NCBI GenBank assembly: GCA_002633005.1
Contig: NMRA01000257.1
Location: 64,958-89,751 of the forward strand
DNA: 24,794 nt
DNA from: Phoronis australis
Lineage: Eukaryota > Phoronida > Phoronidae
Direction of reading: 5' to 3'
Below, one piece after another: positions 1-10,490 of the stretch (positions are counted from its first letter, which is position 1; each line of letters begins with the position of its first letter). The notes under the pieces are model-generated. The model was not told where the DNA came from. It did not search any database and worked only from the letters and a program-made list of their open reading frames with translations. Made by a program: the position numbers and the translations under genes.

Positions 1-1980
1 ATGATAGGGAGTAAACAAATAGTCTAATGCAATGGATATTTATCACTCACGTACCCTTTGCCATTGGGATTGGATTGTAATCTTTACTCATTAACCTGTA
101 TCGAGTTGACAGCATAAACATTCAGCATTGATTGATGTAACTGTCACTGATAAACTTTTAGAAATCATTCCAAACAATAATAATGCTTCGATGTACGAAA
201 AGATCCCGATTGCTACGTCAAGTATCGTATCACACATCACAACATACAAAGATTAACCAGACTCTGGCTGGTGACTGACTGCCGCGAAGTCGACATCGGC
301 GAGTGCCTCAGTTAACAGGCATCGGTAGAATAATCATGGAATAATCGTTAAAATAATCACAAACCTTACCTTTGTATGAGGTTGTGCTTACTTCCTCTCA
401 TAGAAGCACCCTTTTTACGCAATCACAGATTCAGTTGGCACGGCTGCAAGCCATTTCACCATGTATTTAAAGGGCTCGCGAAATCGAGGCTGTTAATCTA
501 TCACCACTAGTACACGCACGCCCTCTAGTTATTGTAGATTTTCCGAATAGCCCCATTGCAAGGCCTGACTGCGAAGTCAGGATTTTCGTAGATAATAAAA
601 CCTTCTGAATCTGAAGGAATGGGCGAGTTAAAGCCCCTAGCTACCTACATGAGGAACCCAATACAGGTAACATTGAGAACAGGATGATGATCCGTGGAGG
701 GTTTGAATTTGCTAATGCCAACACCATAGACCAATCAATTCAGTCCAGCTGCTTGGTCACCTAGTATGTATTCAATACTTTATGGCACCTCATTACCTCA
801 TAAAGCTATGTGCCTGTTGACAGCACAGCCAGCTGGCTCACTAATGTGTTGGCACAGAATGTGGGCAATTGAAATTTGTCATTTAATTCACAAATTTAAT
901 TGGGGTTTGACTTGAATTTTCATCTGCACTAGGTCCCTCAATGCTATATGCCTGCCTTACATATTTTAATATGTTGTTAAAACAACATTCAACTTTTTGT
1001 TAACAACACTAACCATCAAGAAATTGGTCTCAGTTTGTTACTTATAGAGCCTGGAAATGGTGGCGATCTCAGAGCTTCAAAGGAGCTGACTGCAGTTCAT
1101 TTCATCTTCACACCAAAGACATACAATTTTTGGCCGCGGCCTGCTTGGTATGAACAAATAATGAAAAGTCAATTCCTCCTGAGCCAAGAGATCACTTCCC
1201 ACTTATAATTAAGGAACAAAATAAGGCCAATTTCACCGTAGTGTCAGTGACCTAAAGCAAAACTTTGACAGATAAGGCATGGGTGTAATGCTGCCTCAAA
1301 GGCCAGGGGCACGTTCCAAGAAACTGAATTAAGTTCATTTTTGACTTAAGTCTAAGATTTTTCTCAAATTCCAAACTTTGAAACTTCCACTTCTGGTAAA
1401 ATAGTCGAAAGTTAATACAAAAGTTAAGTCAAAAACTTAAGTCAAACTTAAGATCTCTTTTTTGAAATGGTCTTGAGACAAATTTGAGTTTAATTGACTG
1501 AAAGTTAAGATCTGTCTTAGCCAAGCCAATTTTCTTGGAACGGGCCCCAGGTTCCCAAACTCATTTTGAGCATAATTTTCAATCATTGGAGGGGTATTTT
1601 AGGTCTGATGAGAGAAATTTCATATACGATTTTAAGTATTTTGAAAAGAGGAATGAGGCCAGTTTTAAATCTAAAATAGGCATTGAGAGCCCTGATACTA
1701 TTTGTATGTAGCTTTAAAATGATCTGGTGTTTTGATTTTGATTGAATTTCAAACTTCTTAAATTTGGTAGAAGCATTATAAACAGAGGTTTTCAAAGTCT
1801 AATAACACCAGCAAGAGCAGCAAACAACGTACAACTTTTACCATGCGGTTCCAACCCAAGAAAACCGAGTGCTATGAATATAAGAAATTATTCAAGTGAA
1901 AGGACTGTCTCACAGTTTAATTAAGTCACACGACACTACAAGCATTCTAAAACAACAAGCAAATGCTATTCAAATACTAC
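1..1980 (-). other. Gene B intron, continuing past the left edge
   Basis: No ankyrin exon could be found here on the minus strand. The stretch holds the MITE at 1308-1546 and two adjacent short hairpins at 564-581 and about 603-617. A good-looking GTAAGG donor lies at about 364-370, but no ankyrin-like frame leads into it. Confidence 0.5.
1308..1546. mobile_element. MITE with 5-bp target-site duplication
   Basis: This 239-bp non-coding element has terminal inverted repeats beginning GGCACGTTCCAAGAAA (left) and GGCCCGTTCCAAGAAA (right end reversed), with one mismatch in 16. CCAGG flanks it on both sides (1303-1307 and 1547-1551). The interior is AT-rich with repeated AACTTAAG-type motifs. The superfamily is not clear from the ends. 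Confidence 0.8.
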
Positions 1981-2123
1981 CTTAGTAATGTTGACATCGG
2001 CATTATGACTTAGCAGCAAATTCACCATGTCTATGATTCCATTTTCCACTGCTGCATGAAGAGCCGATTCTCCTTCATCGTCTCTCATATTGATGTAAAA
2101 GGTCTTTATCTGCAGTTTTTCAG
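1981..2123 (-). CDS. TRPA1-like: Gene B exon 6: ankyrin repeats 5-6
   Basis: The acceptor is CCATATAG and the donor GTAGTA. Two leading bases complete an Ala codon and the exon ends in phase 0. It encodes the helical insert A-E-K-L-Q-I-K-T-F-Y and the repeat G-E-S-A-L-H-A-A-V-E-N-G with L-L-L-S-H-N-A-D-V-N. A second acceptor-like CTGCAG lies 14 bases inside the exon. Confidence 0.88.
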
Positions 2124-5100
2124 CTATATGGAACAACATGCACTCGCCTCAGTGTAATGTAAGCATGCAATCTCTATCACTGAAGTGATGCTAGACAGTG
2201 CATATGATGGTAATGTACCAAGTGGTACCAATAGTAAGCAAATATAGAACTATAATTGAAATTAGTATAACCAGTAAACTATACAGCAGAAATTTACTTG
2301 ATTTCAACATTTCCTTTGTAATAATTTTAAGCATTGTTTCATCTACCTAATCACGACTTCTCATGTCTCTGTATCCTTGTCACATGTCTCATGAACTCAG
2401 TTATTATTACATTAATAACCCCTCAAGAGCATGATAACACTTAGGAAACTTTAGTGAACAGCCCATCCAGATGTATTAGTTACATGCCTTCCTTGAGAAG
2501 CACATTCACGACCTCCAAGTTTCCTGCACCAGATCCCAGTATCAACGGTGTTTTGTACAATGACTCCTCTGCTTCAATGTTGGCACCATAGTTTATCTGC
2601 AATTAAAACGTGTTATGGGTAACACAACATGGACAATACCTACAGTATTACAACGCTTTTCATGAAAATATTTAATCACAAACAAACCCAAACCCCTTGT
2701 ACGACCCCTGCATCAGAAATACAGCAATAGGGTCACTAACTACTCCAGCGCTATACTGACAGTACAAACAACAGAGTACAAATGAGCCATAGCTGTTGTA
2801 CAGAAAAAGCTCACTGTTTGCGTAGCTCACTTAATTGTGCAACGAAGAAAACTTTTACAAAACTTAATACTTACTAACGTTTGGACCAGTTCTGCATTCT
2901 TCTGAAGACAAGCATCATGAAGAGGAGTACAGAGGTCAAGGTCAAGAGGGCACACTTCACAACCGTGCTCAAGAAGACTCTGTAATAAGATTGAGTATAT
3001 GCACCACACTGACTTATTGGGTATCTCAAGAAGACTGGGACACTTCACAGCCGTGCTCAAGGAGACTGTAGATTGAGTGCATGTCTCTTTGACCGACTGT
3101 CTCCAGGACACTGTGACACTTCACAGTCATGCTCAAGGAAACTCTGTGATGAGATTCAGTGAATTGCATCTCACGACATAGAGATTGAATACCTGCAGGA
3201 GCCAGAAAACAAAGAAATTGACAGTACCTGCATCAGTTGCATATTTCCTCTCCGTGCAGCTATATGTAAGGGCCTCTTGCCTCTGCTGTCCATTAGTTCA
3301 GTATCGGCTTCAGCTGTGAGAAGAATTTGAAGTACTTCAGCTGCCCTGTATTTGCAAGCTAAGTGCATTGGAGTGCAGCCTTCTGGTCCTTCAATGTTGA
3401 CAAAACTCTGCTTTACCTTGGACAACATCAGATCCATCAGAGCAGCTCTGAGAATAGACTAATTAAATTAGTAGAAACAAAAATAACCCATATTACAATG
3501 AATCAGAATCAATACTCCAAATCTCTGTCGATCAGAGCTTTTGAAACCATCTCATGTACTTTAATTTAAATATCTCTAGGTACGTAATTGTCAACCTTCA
3601 TGGAACTTAAAAAAATACAATGCTTACATGTAATATAAAATTCATGTTTATGCAAGTGCCCTTCTACGAGACAAACTTCGTTTAAATCTTGACAATAAAT
3701 TTTTGTTGTGAGCTCAGTTGAGGTCATATCTTTTATACTCCATGTATAACAGAAGATGCTCAGGGAGAAGACTATGTAAAAGTTCACCAACTGCAGCCAT
3801 CGTCACAAATAAAACAACACAAATTTCTAAAGCATCATTACAATCATTTAAATTCTGGATCTTCGAACAGGGCAACCATTCATTGGCAAAGCAGAGGGCC
3901 GGAAAAAACAAAAAACACAATGCGCTGTGTATGTAATGATTACATAACGTGAGCAGTGTAAACAACAAACACTAACACGAGGAGAGACCTCAGGTGGTGA
4001 ACACCGAAGCTACTGAGTCTAAAGCTGCAGAGATGAATACGTCTATTCACATCATTTCAATATGCGATTAGCGACTGTCAACTATTCAATGGAAGCACTT
4101 GACCGAATACAATGTTAAATCCATTTCTGGGCAGTAATGTCATATTTTTTATATGCTACTGAAATAAAATGTAAAAAGGGGAGGCACCTAAATACTTTGT
4201 AAAGAAACGTGAAAGGACTTCAGGAAGCCTGACAATAAATTACCTTATGTTACACAGTTGGTCATGAACATTTTATACCTGTATGATCATTCTGTACCTT
4301 TCTTCTAAGGTCAGCGCTCAATGCTTGGCCTAACGCCGAGATGCAATTGGCAACCTGACAAAAACCCCAGGTCGCGCCAAATGAAATACCTGAGGTCGCC
4401 AAATCCGAAAAACCCCAGGTCACCAAATGAAATCCAAAGTCTTTTTTAGCCTGTCCAAATTCTCCAACACACGACCATAGGGCGCAGACAATACTGGTGG
4501 TGCGTATTTCAATGATCTTGGTTGACTTTGGAAGAACAATTCTGATTTTCTTACTTCCTGTTATAATTTAAGTGCGTTTGGTGTGTGCTGATGGTGGTAC
4601 CAAATGTACCAATTTCATGAAATAAACAGAGCAATTGTGAATCAAAGGTAATGATTGTAGCTGTTGGTAATTTAAAGTTTGAAAGTCGAGACGAACTTTG
4701 AAACAAATTTAGGGGGATTTATTCCAGACCTTGATACTCGCAGTGGTAACTTGGTGGCGATGTGAGATCGCATTGGCAACTTGCAGGTTGCCAATGCAAG
4801 TGTTGAAGCTACACAACCATAAACACAGCAACTGACTGCAAATTATTATCCCTATACAACATATCTGATCAATGAACAAATAAATAAATACCTGTTATAT
4901 CTGGCAGCATAATGTAAACAACAAAAACCATTTTTGTCAATCTCAACTGCTTTATTTGGAGCCCTTTCCATGTATGCCTCCACAATAGCAAGGCTATCTT
5001 CTTTCACAGCCTAAAACAAATACCACATTTAGAATGTCTACCACTAGTACCAGCAACACAGTATCCCGATACCTCATAATATTGGGTTAACATATTGTCA

Positions 5101-7770
5101 ACTTTTGCATGTTTTTTAAACTATTCACATTCTGTATGCAATTTTATGTAATTTGTGATTTAGATACTGTTCACTAAAAGTATTGTTAATGCACCAAATA
5201 TGCACGTCCTTAGTAAGATACACCAATCAATTTCAACAGCTGTCAACTAATCTGACATTATCAGGTCTTTTAATTTTTGACACTTTTAACAAATGGGAAC
5301 TAGGCAAAATCTCACCAATTAAAGACAAAATATGGCCAACAAATGTACTTTCATTTTGCTTTTCTCAATTTTTCTAAGTTCAAGTGCAGTGTACACATAG
5401 CTAATCATGTGAAGAATGTTTTGAAAAATGAGAACATTCAAAACAATCATTACGTTAGATGCCACTGAAAAAAGAAAATTAATTTTGGCCGAAATTGGTG
5501 AGTTTCTGAAGTGCCTTGGTTGATTCGCAACACAATTTCAATAGATGTCAATTTATAACAGGCAAATCTTTATCAGCTTTTTTCAAACTTTTTGAGTTTC
5601 TTCCATTTCTCTTTCATGCATTAGGTTCATTTATGTTAAATTTTGTTAATTTTCTTGAAAATCGGTTGACTTTCATCTTCTTGAAAATTCCCATATTGAA
5701 CAATTTTCTCAGACATTTTATCTTGAGTCTTGACTTATCCTGTGGAATGTTATTTGGACAAGCCCAAATTCATTCCTCACCTGCATGTAAGGAATAAGTT
5801 GAGACCCAACACTTTAAATAGACTAAACCAATATTAGTTTCTTAAGTCCCGTTTAGACATCAACTTTTGGCCCGGCGCAACTGACATGGAGCAAATTGAC
5901 CGGTTTCAACCGGCCGTTTACACACACAGCTCACTAACCATGGCAAGACGGAAATTGCAGGCTGGAGATGTGCAGGTTTACAAATGTCCTAGAGATGATC
6001 CTTTCCGCCTTGCTCCAGTTTCGCATTTAGACTTAAAATTGACATAGCGCAAAATGTTCAGGGGCAAATTGCTCTACCTCACAAACAGGTGGCAAAAATT
6101 TGTCACAGTGGTGTAAATTTGCTCCGTGTCAGTCCATTTACACACTGGAACAACCTGTTCCGTTTCAGCTGATCCGTGTCAACTTTGTAAGTGTAAACGG
6201 CACTTTAGACACTCAAAGGTGGGTTAAGAGCTATTTCAAGTGAGAGAACGTTTTAAAATAATGTCAACAATGAAATCAAAGAGATGAAACTTAAAATTAG
6301 AACTTCATTGCCAATATCATAACACGATGCACTCACAAACGGTACGCTTCCGGGGTGTTTGTTAGTTTTATAAAATAGGTCACTAGGTGGTACAGAATAT
6401 GTCTAACCCATGCGAAAATCCATTAAGGTCAACTCCAAAGCTATGGAGTCAATCGCAAAAAAGAAGGCAAGACGAAATCGCCCAAAAGAAGTTGTATCTG
6501 TTGTCAAGTTGATAGGAATACACTTGTCTAATTTCACAAAGATCTTGTGTTTAGGAGATACAGCACAACACAACTCTGACCCATCAAACATCAACGACAG
6601 TAGTGGTTTTCTCAGCAGGAACACATCAGCCAATTTTCATAATGATCCTTTGAGAGGTGGGCAGCTAGAGAGGCAGATGCCAGAAACGAGGTTTGTAAAT
6701 AATAACAATGACCATAATAGGACGTGGCACGTATTACATGAAACTTAAACATTAAAATTGCCAATTTGGGCACTGCAGTAGTCATACCCACCCGAAAGTC
6801 ATCATTATCTGTTATCATGTTTATTGAGCACATCGTCACGATCCTCCCACAGGTTTTAGAGATACAGCCCCCCATGCCAGACGCCGGAACAGAGATACAA
6901 GACTATTCTTCCATCTATACTCAGTTTCATCTCATTACACTGTGTATAGTATGCCTTATCGTAAATTTATTTTTTTATTTATTTAGCACTATATTTACAA
7001 GTTTTAATCACTTTTTATACCTTTTCTGGTTGATGCTTTTTAGGAGGGTACTCTTACCACAGGCACGCACCCTGGCTTTCCACCATGCTGTAAAAATCCC
7101 CTTTAAATGAGCTAAGAATGGATTTGGAGAGTTTTTTAATATGTCAAGTGGTCAGCCTGGCCTGTTTTATCCACATTCCTGAGTCTCACTAAGGGGCTAG
7201 TCATCAATATTAGTGACTCTATTTGCTAATTAAAGCCACCTATTGAGGGTGATGACTTCTTATCAGGTCACATCTAAATAAAAGGCTAGAAAGCATCCAG
7301 GGTCATTTTCCACTTTCTTTTTGGGATACGAAAAGCAATGGAAATCATAAAATTTTAATAAAAGAGCAAAATCTGACTATGTGGGTTCTTGAATTTTCAA
7401 AATTGGTCAAGTAATATGTTACCCAACCACACTCAGACTCTCCTACCACAAACATTTTTGAAATAAGTGAACAAAATGCATTGATTTCTAATGAGCATGC
7501 TCATGTTCATTTAAGTTCCACATCACATCAAGTTGATGGAAAATGACAATTAATGATAGCAACGTGCCCTGAAAATGTCAAAATCAGTGAGATATTACCA
7601 TACACACCTGTGATAATGGTACAACAGGTAACTTATCCTTGGGATCAATTTCAACTGTAACAACTGTGTCGTGTAATTTCGATTTCTTGGCTTTGGCTGC
7701 TGCCATCTTGGCCAAGGCAGTTGTGTGAAATGTGAGATTCTGTCCATGAGTCAACCTTGTGCTCTCCATT
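1981..7770 (-). CDS. TRPA1-like: Gene B: TRPA1-like channel, N-terminus and ankyrin repeats (6 exons, 3' end outside window)
   Basis: Exons in transcription order are 7770-7608, 5010-4892, 3447-3228, 2979-2875, 2596-2488 and 2123-1981. They join in frame to 286 residues from a Met codon at 7769-7767. A basic N-terminus of about 55 residues is followed by roughly six ankyrin repeats with T-P-L-H-like turns: C-C-L-H-Y-A-A, C-T-P-M-H-L-A, R-P-L-H-I-A-A, C-T-P-L-H-D-A, K-T-P-L-I-L and S-A-L-H-A-A. In TRPA channels this array forms the cytosolic gating platform ahead of six membrane helices. Those helices must lie left of position 1 in the same orientation. The fifth repeat carries a long insert (K-E-A-E-K-L-Q-I-K-T-F-Y-I-N), as human TRPA1 does at F-G-E-E-H-G-Y. 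The acceptor directly before the start codon implies an upstream 5' exon. Assignment to TRPA rests on this insert and on the tandem neighbour, gene A. Confidence 0.88.
2488..2596 (-). CDS. TRPA1-like: Gene B exon 5: ankyrin repeats 4-5, GC donor
   Basis: The acceptor is TTTTAATTGCAG. It encodes I-N-Y-G-A-N-I-E-A, then K-T-P-L-I-L-G-S-G-A-G-N-L-E-V-V. The only donor that keeps the frame into exon 6 is GAAG|GCATGT (GC type, phase 1). The nearby GTAACT would give a stop with either acceptor of exon 6. Confidence 0.85.
2875..2979 (-). CDS. TRPA1-like: Gene B exon 4: ankyrin repeats 3-4
   Basis: This 35-codon exon is phase 0 at both ends, with acceptor TCTTATTACAG and donor GTAAGT. It encodes L-L-E-H-G-C-E-V and C-T-P-L-H-D-A-C-L-Q-K-N. 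Its first bases and acceptor are repeated twice in the intron just upstream. Confidence 0.93.
2949..3166 (-). repeat. Three partial copies of an acceptor plus exon-start segment
   Basis: A segment of about 45-55 bases repeats at about 2949-3000, 3037-3085 and 3114-3166. It covers the end of the intron and the first 30 or so bases of gene B exon 4. Each copy has CACTTCACA(A/G) followed by a GTGCTCAAG-type core. The copy at 3114-3166 keeps an intact CATCACAG acceptor. Confidence 0.75.
3228..3447 (-). CDS. TRPA1-like: Gene B exon 3: ankyrin repeats 2-3
   Basis: The acceptor is TCTATTCTCAG and the donor GTACTG. One leading base completes an Arg codon, and the exon ends in phase 0. It contains G-C-T-P-M-H-L-A-C-K-Y and G-K-R-P-L-H-I-A-A-R-R-G-N, two clear ankyrin cores. 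Confidence 0.95.
4363..4434. repeat. Three tandem units of about 23-24 bp
   Basis: Units at 4363-4386, 4387-4410 and 4411-4434 share CC(C/T)(C/G)AGGTC(G)CCAAAT, with small differences between them. Confidence 0.75.
4770..4797. repeat. Perfect 11-bp hairpin
   Basis: GCATTGGCAAC pairs with GTTGCCAATGC around a 6-base loop. TTGGCAACCTG recurs at about 4346-4357, so 4320-4800 may be a decayed inverted-repeat element with the tandem units inside. I found no target-site duplication. Confidence 0.6.
4892..5010 (-). CDS. TRPA1-like: Gene B exon 2: ankyrin repeat 1
   Basis: The acceptor is TTGTTTTAG and the donor GTATTT, phase 0 in and phase 2 out. It encodes A-V-K-E-D-S-L-A-I-V-E, then D-K-N-G-F-C-C-L-H-Y-A-A-R-Y-N, a standard ankyrin turn and helix. 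Confidence 0.9.
5011..7607 (-). other. Gene B intron 1-2
   Basis: Exons 1 and 2 join directly in phase 0 across this intron of about 2.6 kb. It holds the MITE at 5845-6204. Open frames on both strands at 6403-6875 show no family resemblance I can name. Confidence 0.6.
5845..6204. mobile_element. MITE with TTA target-site duplication (PIF/Harbinger-like)
   Basis: This 360-bp non-coding element has imperfect terminal inverted repeats: AGTCCCGTTTAGAC at the left and AGTGCCGTTTACAC at the right end reversed. TTA flanks both sides (5842-5844 and 6205-6207), the 3-bp target type usual for PIF/Harbinger. The interior has several internal matches on TTTACAC and AAATTTG. Confidence 0.75.
7608..7770 (-). 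CDS. TRPA1-like: Gene B exon 1 (coding): N-terminus
   Basis: The acceptor is CTTGTTACAG and the donor GTGTGT. One base precedes the ATG. The 54 residues are Thr/Lys-rich (M-A-A-A-K-A-K-K-S-K) and end D-K-L-P-V-V-P-L-S-Q in phase 0, reading straight into the ankyrin exon. A further coding exon upstream cannot be excluded. Confidence 0.75.
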
Positions 7771-8158
7771 CTGTAACAAGCACCTCTATGTTAGCATCCA
7801 TTTCAACATGAAGCTGTCCTCATATCACCTGGTGTGAGTAGTGTGAAAACGGAAAGTTGTTTATTTTTGCAACTGAGTGATACGAAGGACTTCAAAAAAA
7901 ACTTTGATTGCGAGCCTCAGAGTATTTGTTTGAGCTGGTAAGAGGCATCAACACCTCCTAAGGTGTACCTCTATAGGGAAAGTTTAGACATAAAAATATA
8001 TAAACTACACTCACAGCAAAAAATACAGGAATCCGCGAGAGCCCGTCAATATCGATTCGCAATCATCTTCTTCACTCCGACAATGTCCACTGGGTATCCA
8101 GGATTGAAGCATCTGCTCTTCTGAATAAGGTTGCAAATTTTGGGTAGTTGCCTTGATA

Positions 8159-8170
8159 CCCCCCCCCCCC
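8159..8170. repeat. Poly-C run
   Basis: Twelve consecutive C residues. The length is prone to sequencing error. Confidence 0.9.
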
Positions 8171-8292
8171 ATCTCCATATCTCCATTCAACCTAGAGCCG
8201 ATTTTGATGATAATCGGTGCGAGCATTCGCCGAAAAGCTTCAGGCACATGAAAGGCCTATGGCTATGGGATGGCTACCGACTCTACTGCGGC

Positions 8293-8378
8293 CAGTTGAG
8301 ATGGTGGTATACGTACTGTCTAATTCCGTCTATAAACAGTGCCGGTACCATCTCCTCTTAGCAGTTGAGATGGTGGTA
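8293..8378. repeat. Short direct repeat CAGTTGAGATGGTGGTA
   Basis: A perfect 17-base repeat at 8293-8309 and 8362-8378. The inverted TACCATCTC lies at about 8346-8354 between them. Confidence 0.75.
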
Positions 8379-9124
8379 CTCAGACACTGGAAGCTTTTTA
8401 GCGAATTATGCCTCACTGATAAAACTGTTTCTCAAAATCAGGGACCACTACCTAAATCCGATCAGTGCCAGACATCTTCTCCTACGGTGTTTGTTCGCAA
8501 AAAGTAATGTGACTGATGGTTTACGTAATCAGAGTAAGGCATAATTTGCCGAAAAGCTTCAGATGGCGTATGAAGGAGTGCCCCTGGTCTGTGCATTATG
8601 TGGACTTGTGGGGAATGACATAAGCAACATGTGTGTGTTCAGTCATCTGCAAATAGGCTGAAGTGGCAGAAGCGTAGTACTGTGCAAGTAGACTGAATTT
8701 TCATTGAATAATTGTAAAGTAGAGATTAGTTTGTTTCACAAACAAAATAAATGTCAATGCAACGCAATACTCATATATATATAGTCACGTATATGAGCTG
8801 ATCTTACGAAGCATTGCGAATGGCTGTTCACTAACACAAAACAGTTTACTGAACATGATTTCAGATAGATAAATTAAATTCTGGTTTTAATTCTCTCGAT
8901 CGTGGTTATTAAAGGGGCATGGAACATGAAAGCTCGTCTAACATATCTTTTAAACAGTTCCTGACAAAGGTACCATCTGGCAATATCAGTACAGATTAAT
9001 TCACAAGGCTTCCCCAGTGAGGAAATTTCTAGAAAAAATAGCAATTAAAATTCACGATTTTTTTAGGCGCGAAGGACAAACTCTGTGGATGCCACATGAG
9101 CTAACAGGCAATCAGGCCAGTCGC

Positions 9125-10056
9125 TAGGCAATGACCATCGCCTCTGTTGGCCCGAACCAGAGGCGATGTAGAGGCTATAGGCAATCTGTACGCCGGAAGC
9201 TTTTCGGCGAATTATGCCTCGCACCGACTAAACCATCAAAGTCACGTTGTTATAACTACCTTTTGCGCATAGACGAACACCTTAGGAGGTTGTCGATGTG
9301 TTTAAGTTCTTCCAACTCGAACAAATACTCCCGTTATGAAACTTTTTCTTCGAGCAGTCCCTATTTCAGTTCCCAAAATCGTGAAATCAAAATTTTCATT
9401 TTTTTTAACCAGGCCGAAGGTCAGAAGTTGCGATCCTACCGGCAAACTTTGAAAGCTGAAGTTCGCGCCCTTTGCGTACGTGCTGCCGGGAACCAGCCGT
9501 GCATTTGCCGTGTTGTTAAACATTAAAATGTCAAATATGTGCACAAAGACTTTTAAATGTCATATCAACAGCATTTATTTTTATCAAATACAAACAATAA
9601 TTCATTGAAATACAAACAGTTTCAAGTAACGCCAATTAAAGACAAGTATAAGTGGTGCATTTTGGAAACGAACATTTGACTGACAAGACCGCAATGGCTC
9701 ACCTTTGGCCTATTTAAAAATTATTGAGGTTATGAAGTCACATCACCTAGCGAGCGCGGTAAAAGTTGGAGCGTGCGCAGTACAAAAATTTTGATTTCAC
9801 GATTTTGGGAACTGAAATAGGGACTGCTCGAAGAAAAAGTTTCATAACAGGAGTATTTGTTCGAGTTGGAAGAATTTAAACACATCGACAACCTCCTAAG
9901 GTGTTCGTCTATGCGCAAAAGGTAGTTATAACAACGTGACTTTGATGGTTTAGTCGGTGCGAGGCATAATTCGCCGAAAAGCTTCCGGCGTACAGAGCGC
10001 CTATAGCCTCTACATCGCCTCTGGTTCGGGCCAACACAGGCGATGGTCATTGCCTA
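9125..10056. mobile_element. Complete non-autonomous DNA transposon with 272-bp TIRs and 9-bp TSD
   Basis: The left arm (9125-9396) and right arm (9785-10056) are reverse complements with only a handful of mismatches, so the insertion is fairly recent or the arms have been homogenised. Both ends begin TAGGCAATGACC. The 9-base direct repeat GCCAGTCGC flanks it exactly (9116-9124 and 10057-10065). The unique middle (9397-9784) has no transposase frame. Each arm has a subterminal hairpin; at the left CATCGCCTCTG (9136-9146) pairs with CAGAGGCGATG (9158-9168). Long TIRs with a 9-bp duplication fit Mutator-like elements best. Merlin (8-9 bp) is an alternative. Open frames across the arms are incidental. 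Confidence 0.9.
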
Positions 10057-10490
10057 GCCAGTCGCATGAGGTCAAAGGTCACTTTTTCTATAAAAGGGAA
10101 ATGTGCTACATCAAATAAGGAGACGTGCTTTGCCTTGTGGAAGAAATATCGATGAAGTTGAGAGCAGTGACACCGTGACAGATCGTTTTTTTTTTAATTT
10201 GAAACTAAAAGAAAATATGCTAAATGATATCAACAGAAATTAATAATCTTTACGAAAAAAACCTAAAAATACCTGGTAAGCAGGTTGAATTGTTTTCCAG
10301 TGGCAGAGAACCACTTTAACTTTCAATATTGCAATTTAGTCTGTTTATCGCTTTCCAATCCAGGCCTCTTTAAATTGGCACTGTCTAATCCCGTCCATTT
10401 TGACTTGACCGTGGTAATGACGGCCAAGCGGTCAGTCTATGAACTCGGCCCCACTTTCTCAATCACTGTACTTTCACTCTACTTGAAGAA

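Larger units (their letters stand above)
3448..4891 (-). other. Gene B intron 2-3
   Basis: No exon was recognised. A repeat-bearing segment lies at about 4320-4800 and is listed separately. The remainder is AT-rich and unremarkable. Confidence 0.5.
7919..8575. repeat. Diverged fragments of the 9125-10056 transposon arms
   Basis: Segments 7919-7976, 8215-8260 and 8514-8570 match the right arm in the same orientation. Segment 8388-8425 matches the left arm. Shared landmarks are CACCTCCTAAGGTGT, TTCGCCGAAAAGCTTC and GCGAATTATGCCTC. They are older and more decayed than the complete copy. Confidence 0.7.

Noticed and set aside
3566-3968. Minus-strand open frames with Leu/Cys-rich products
   Set aside because: They carry no ankyrin motif. 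Exons 2 and 3 of gene B join perfectly in phase without them.
6403-6875. Overlapping frames on both strands, one basic and one hydrophobic
   Set aside because: No family resemblance, no good splice context in the gene B frame, and they lie inside an intron whose flanking exons join directly.
9131-10050. Near-identical 90-residue open frames on opposite strands at 9131-9400 and 9780-10050
   Set aside because: They are translations of the two transposon arms. No protein family fits, and the frames end at the arm boundaries.
9124-10057. Helitron 3' ends (hairpin followed by CTAG) at both outer ends of the inverted repeat
   Set aside because: A hairpin followed by CTAG is present at each end, but Helitrons make no target duplication and insert before T. 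Here a perfect 9-base duplication and matched 272-bp inverted arms describe one TIR element better.
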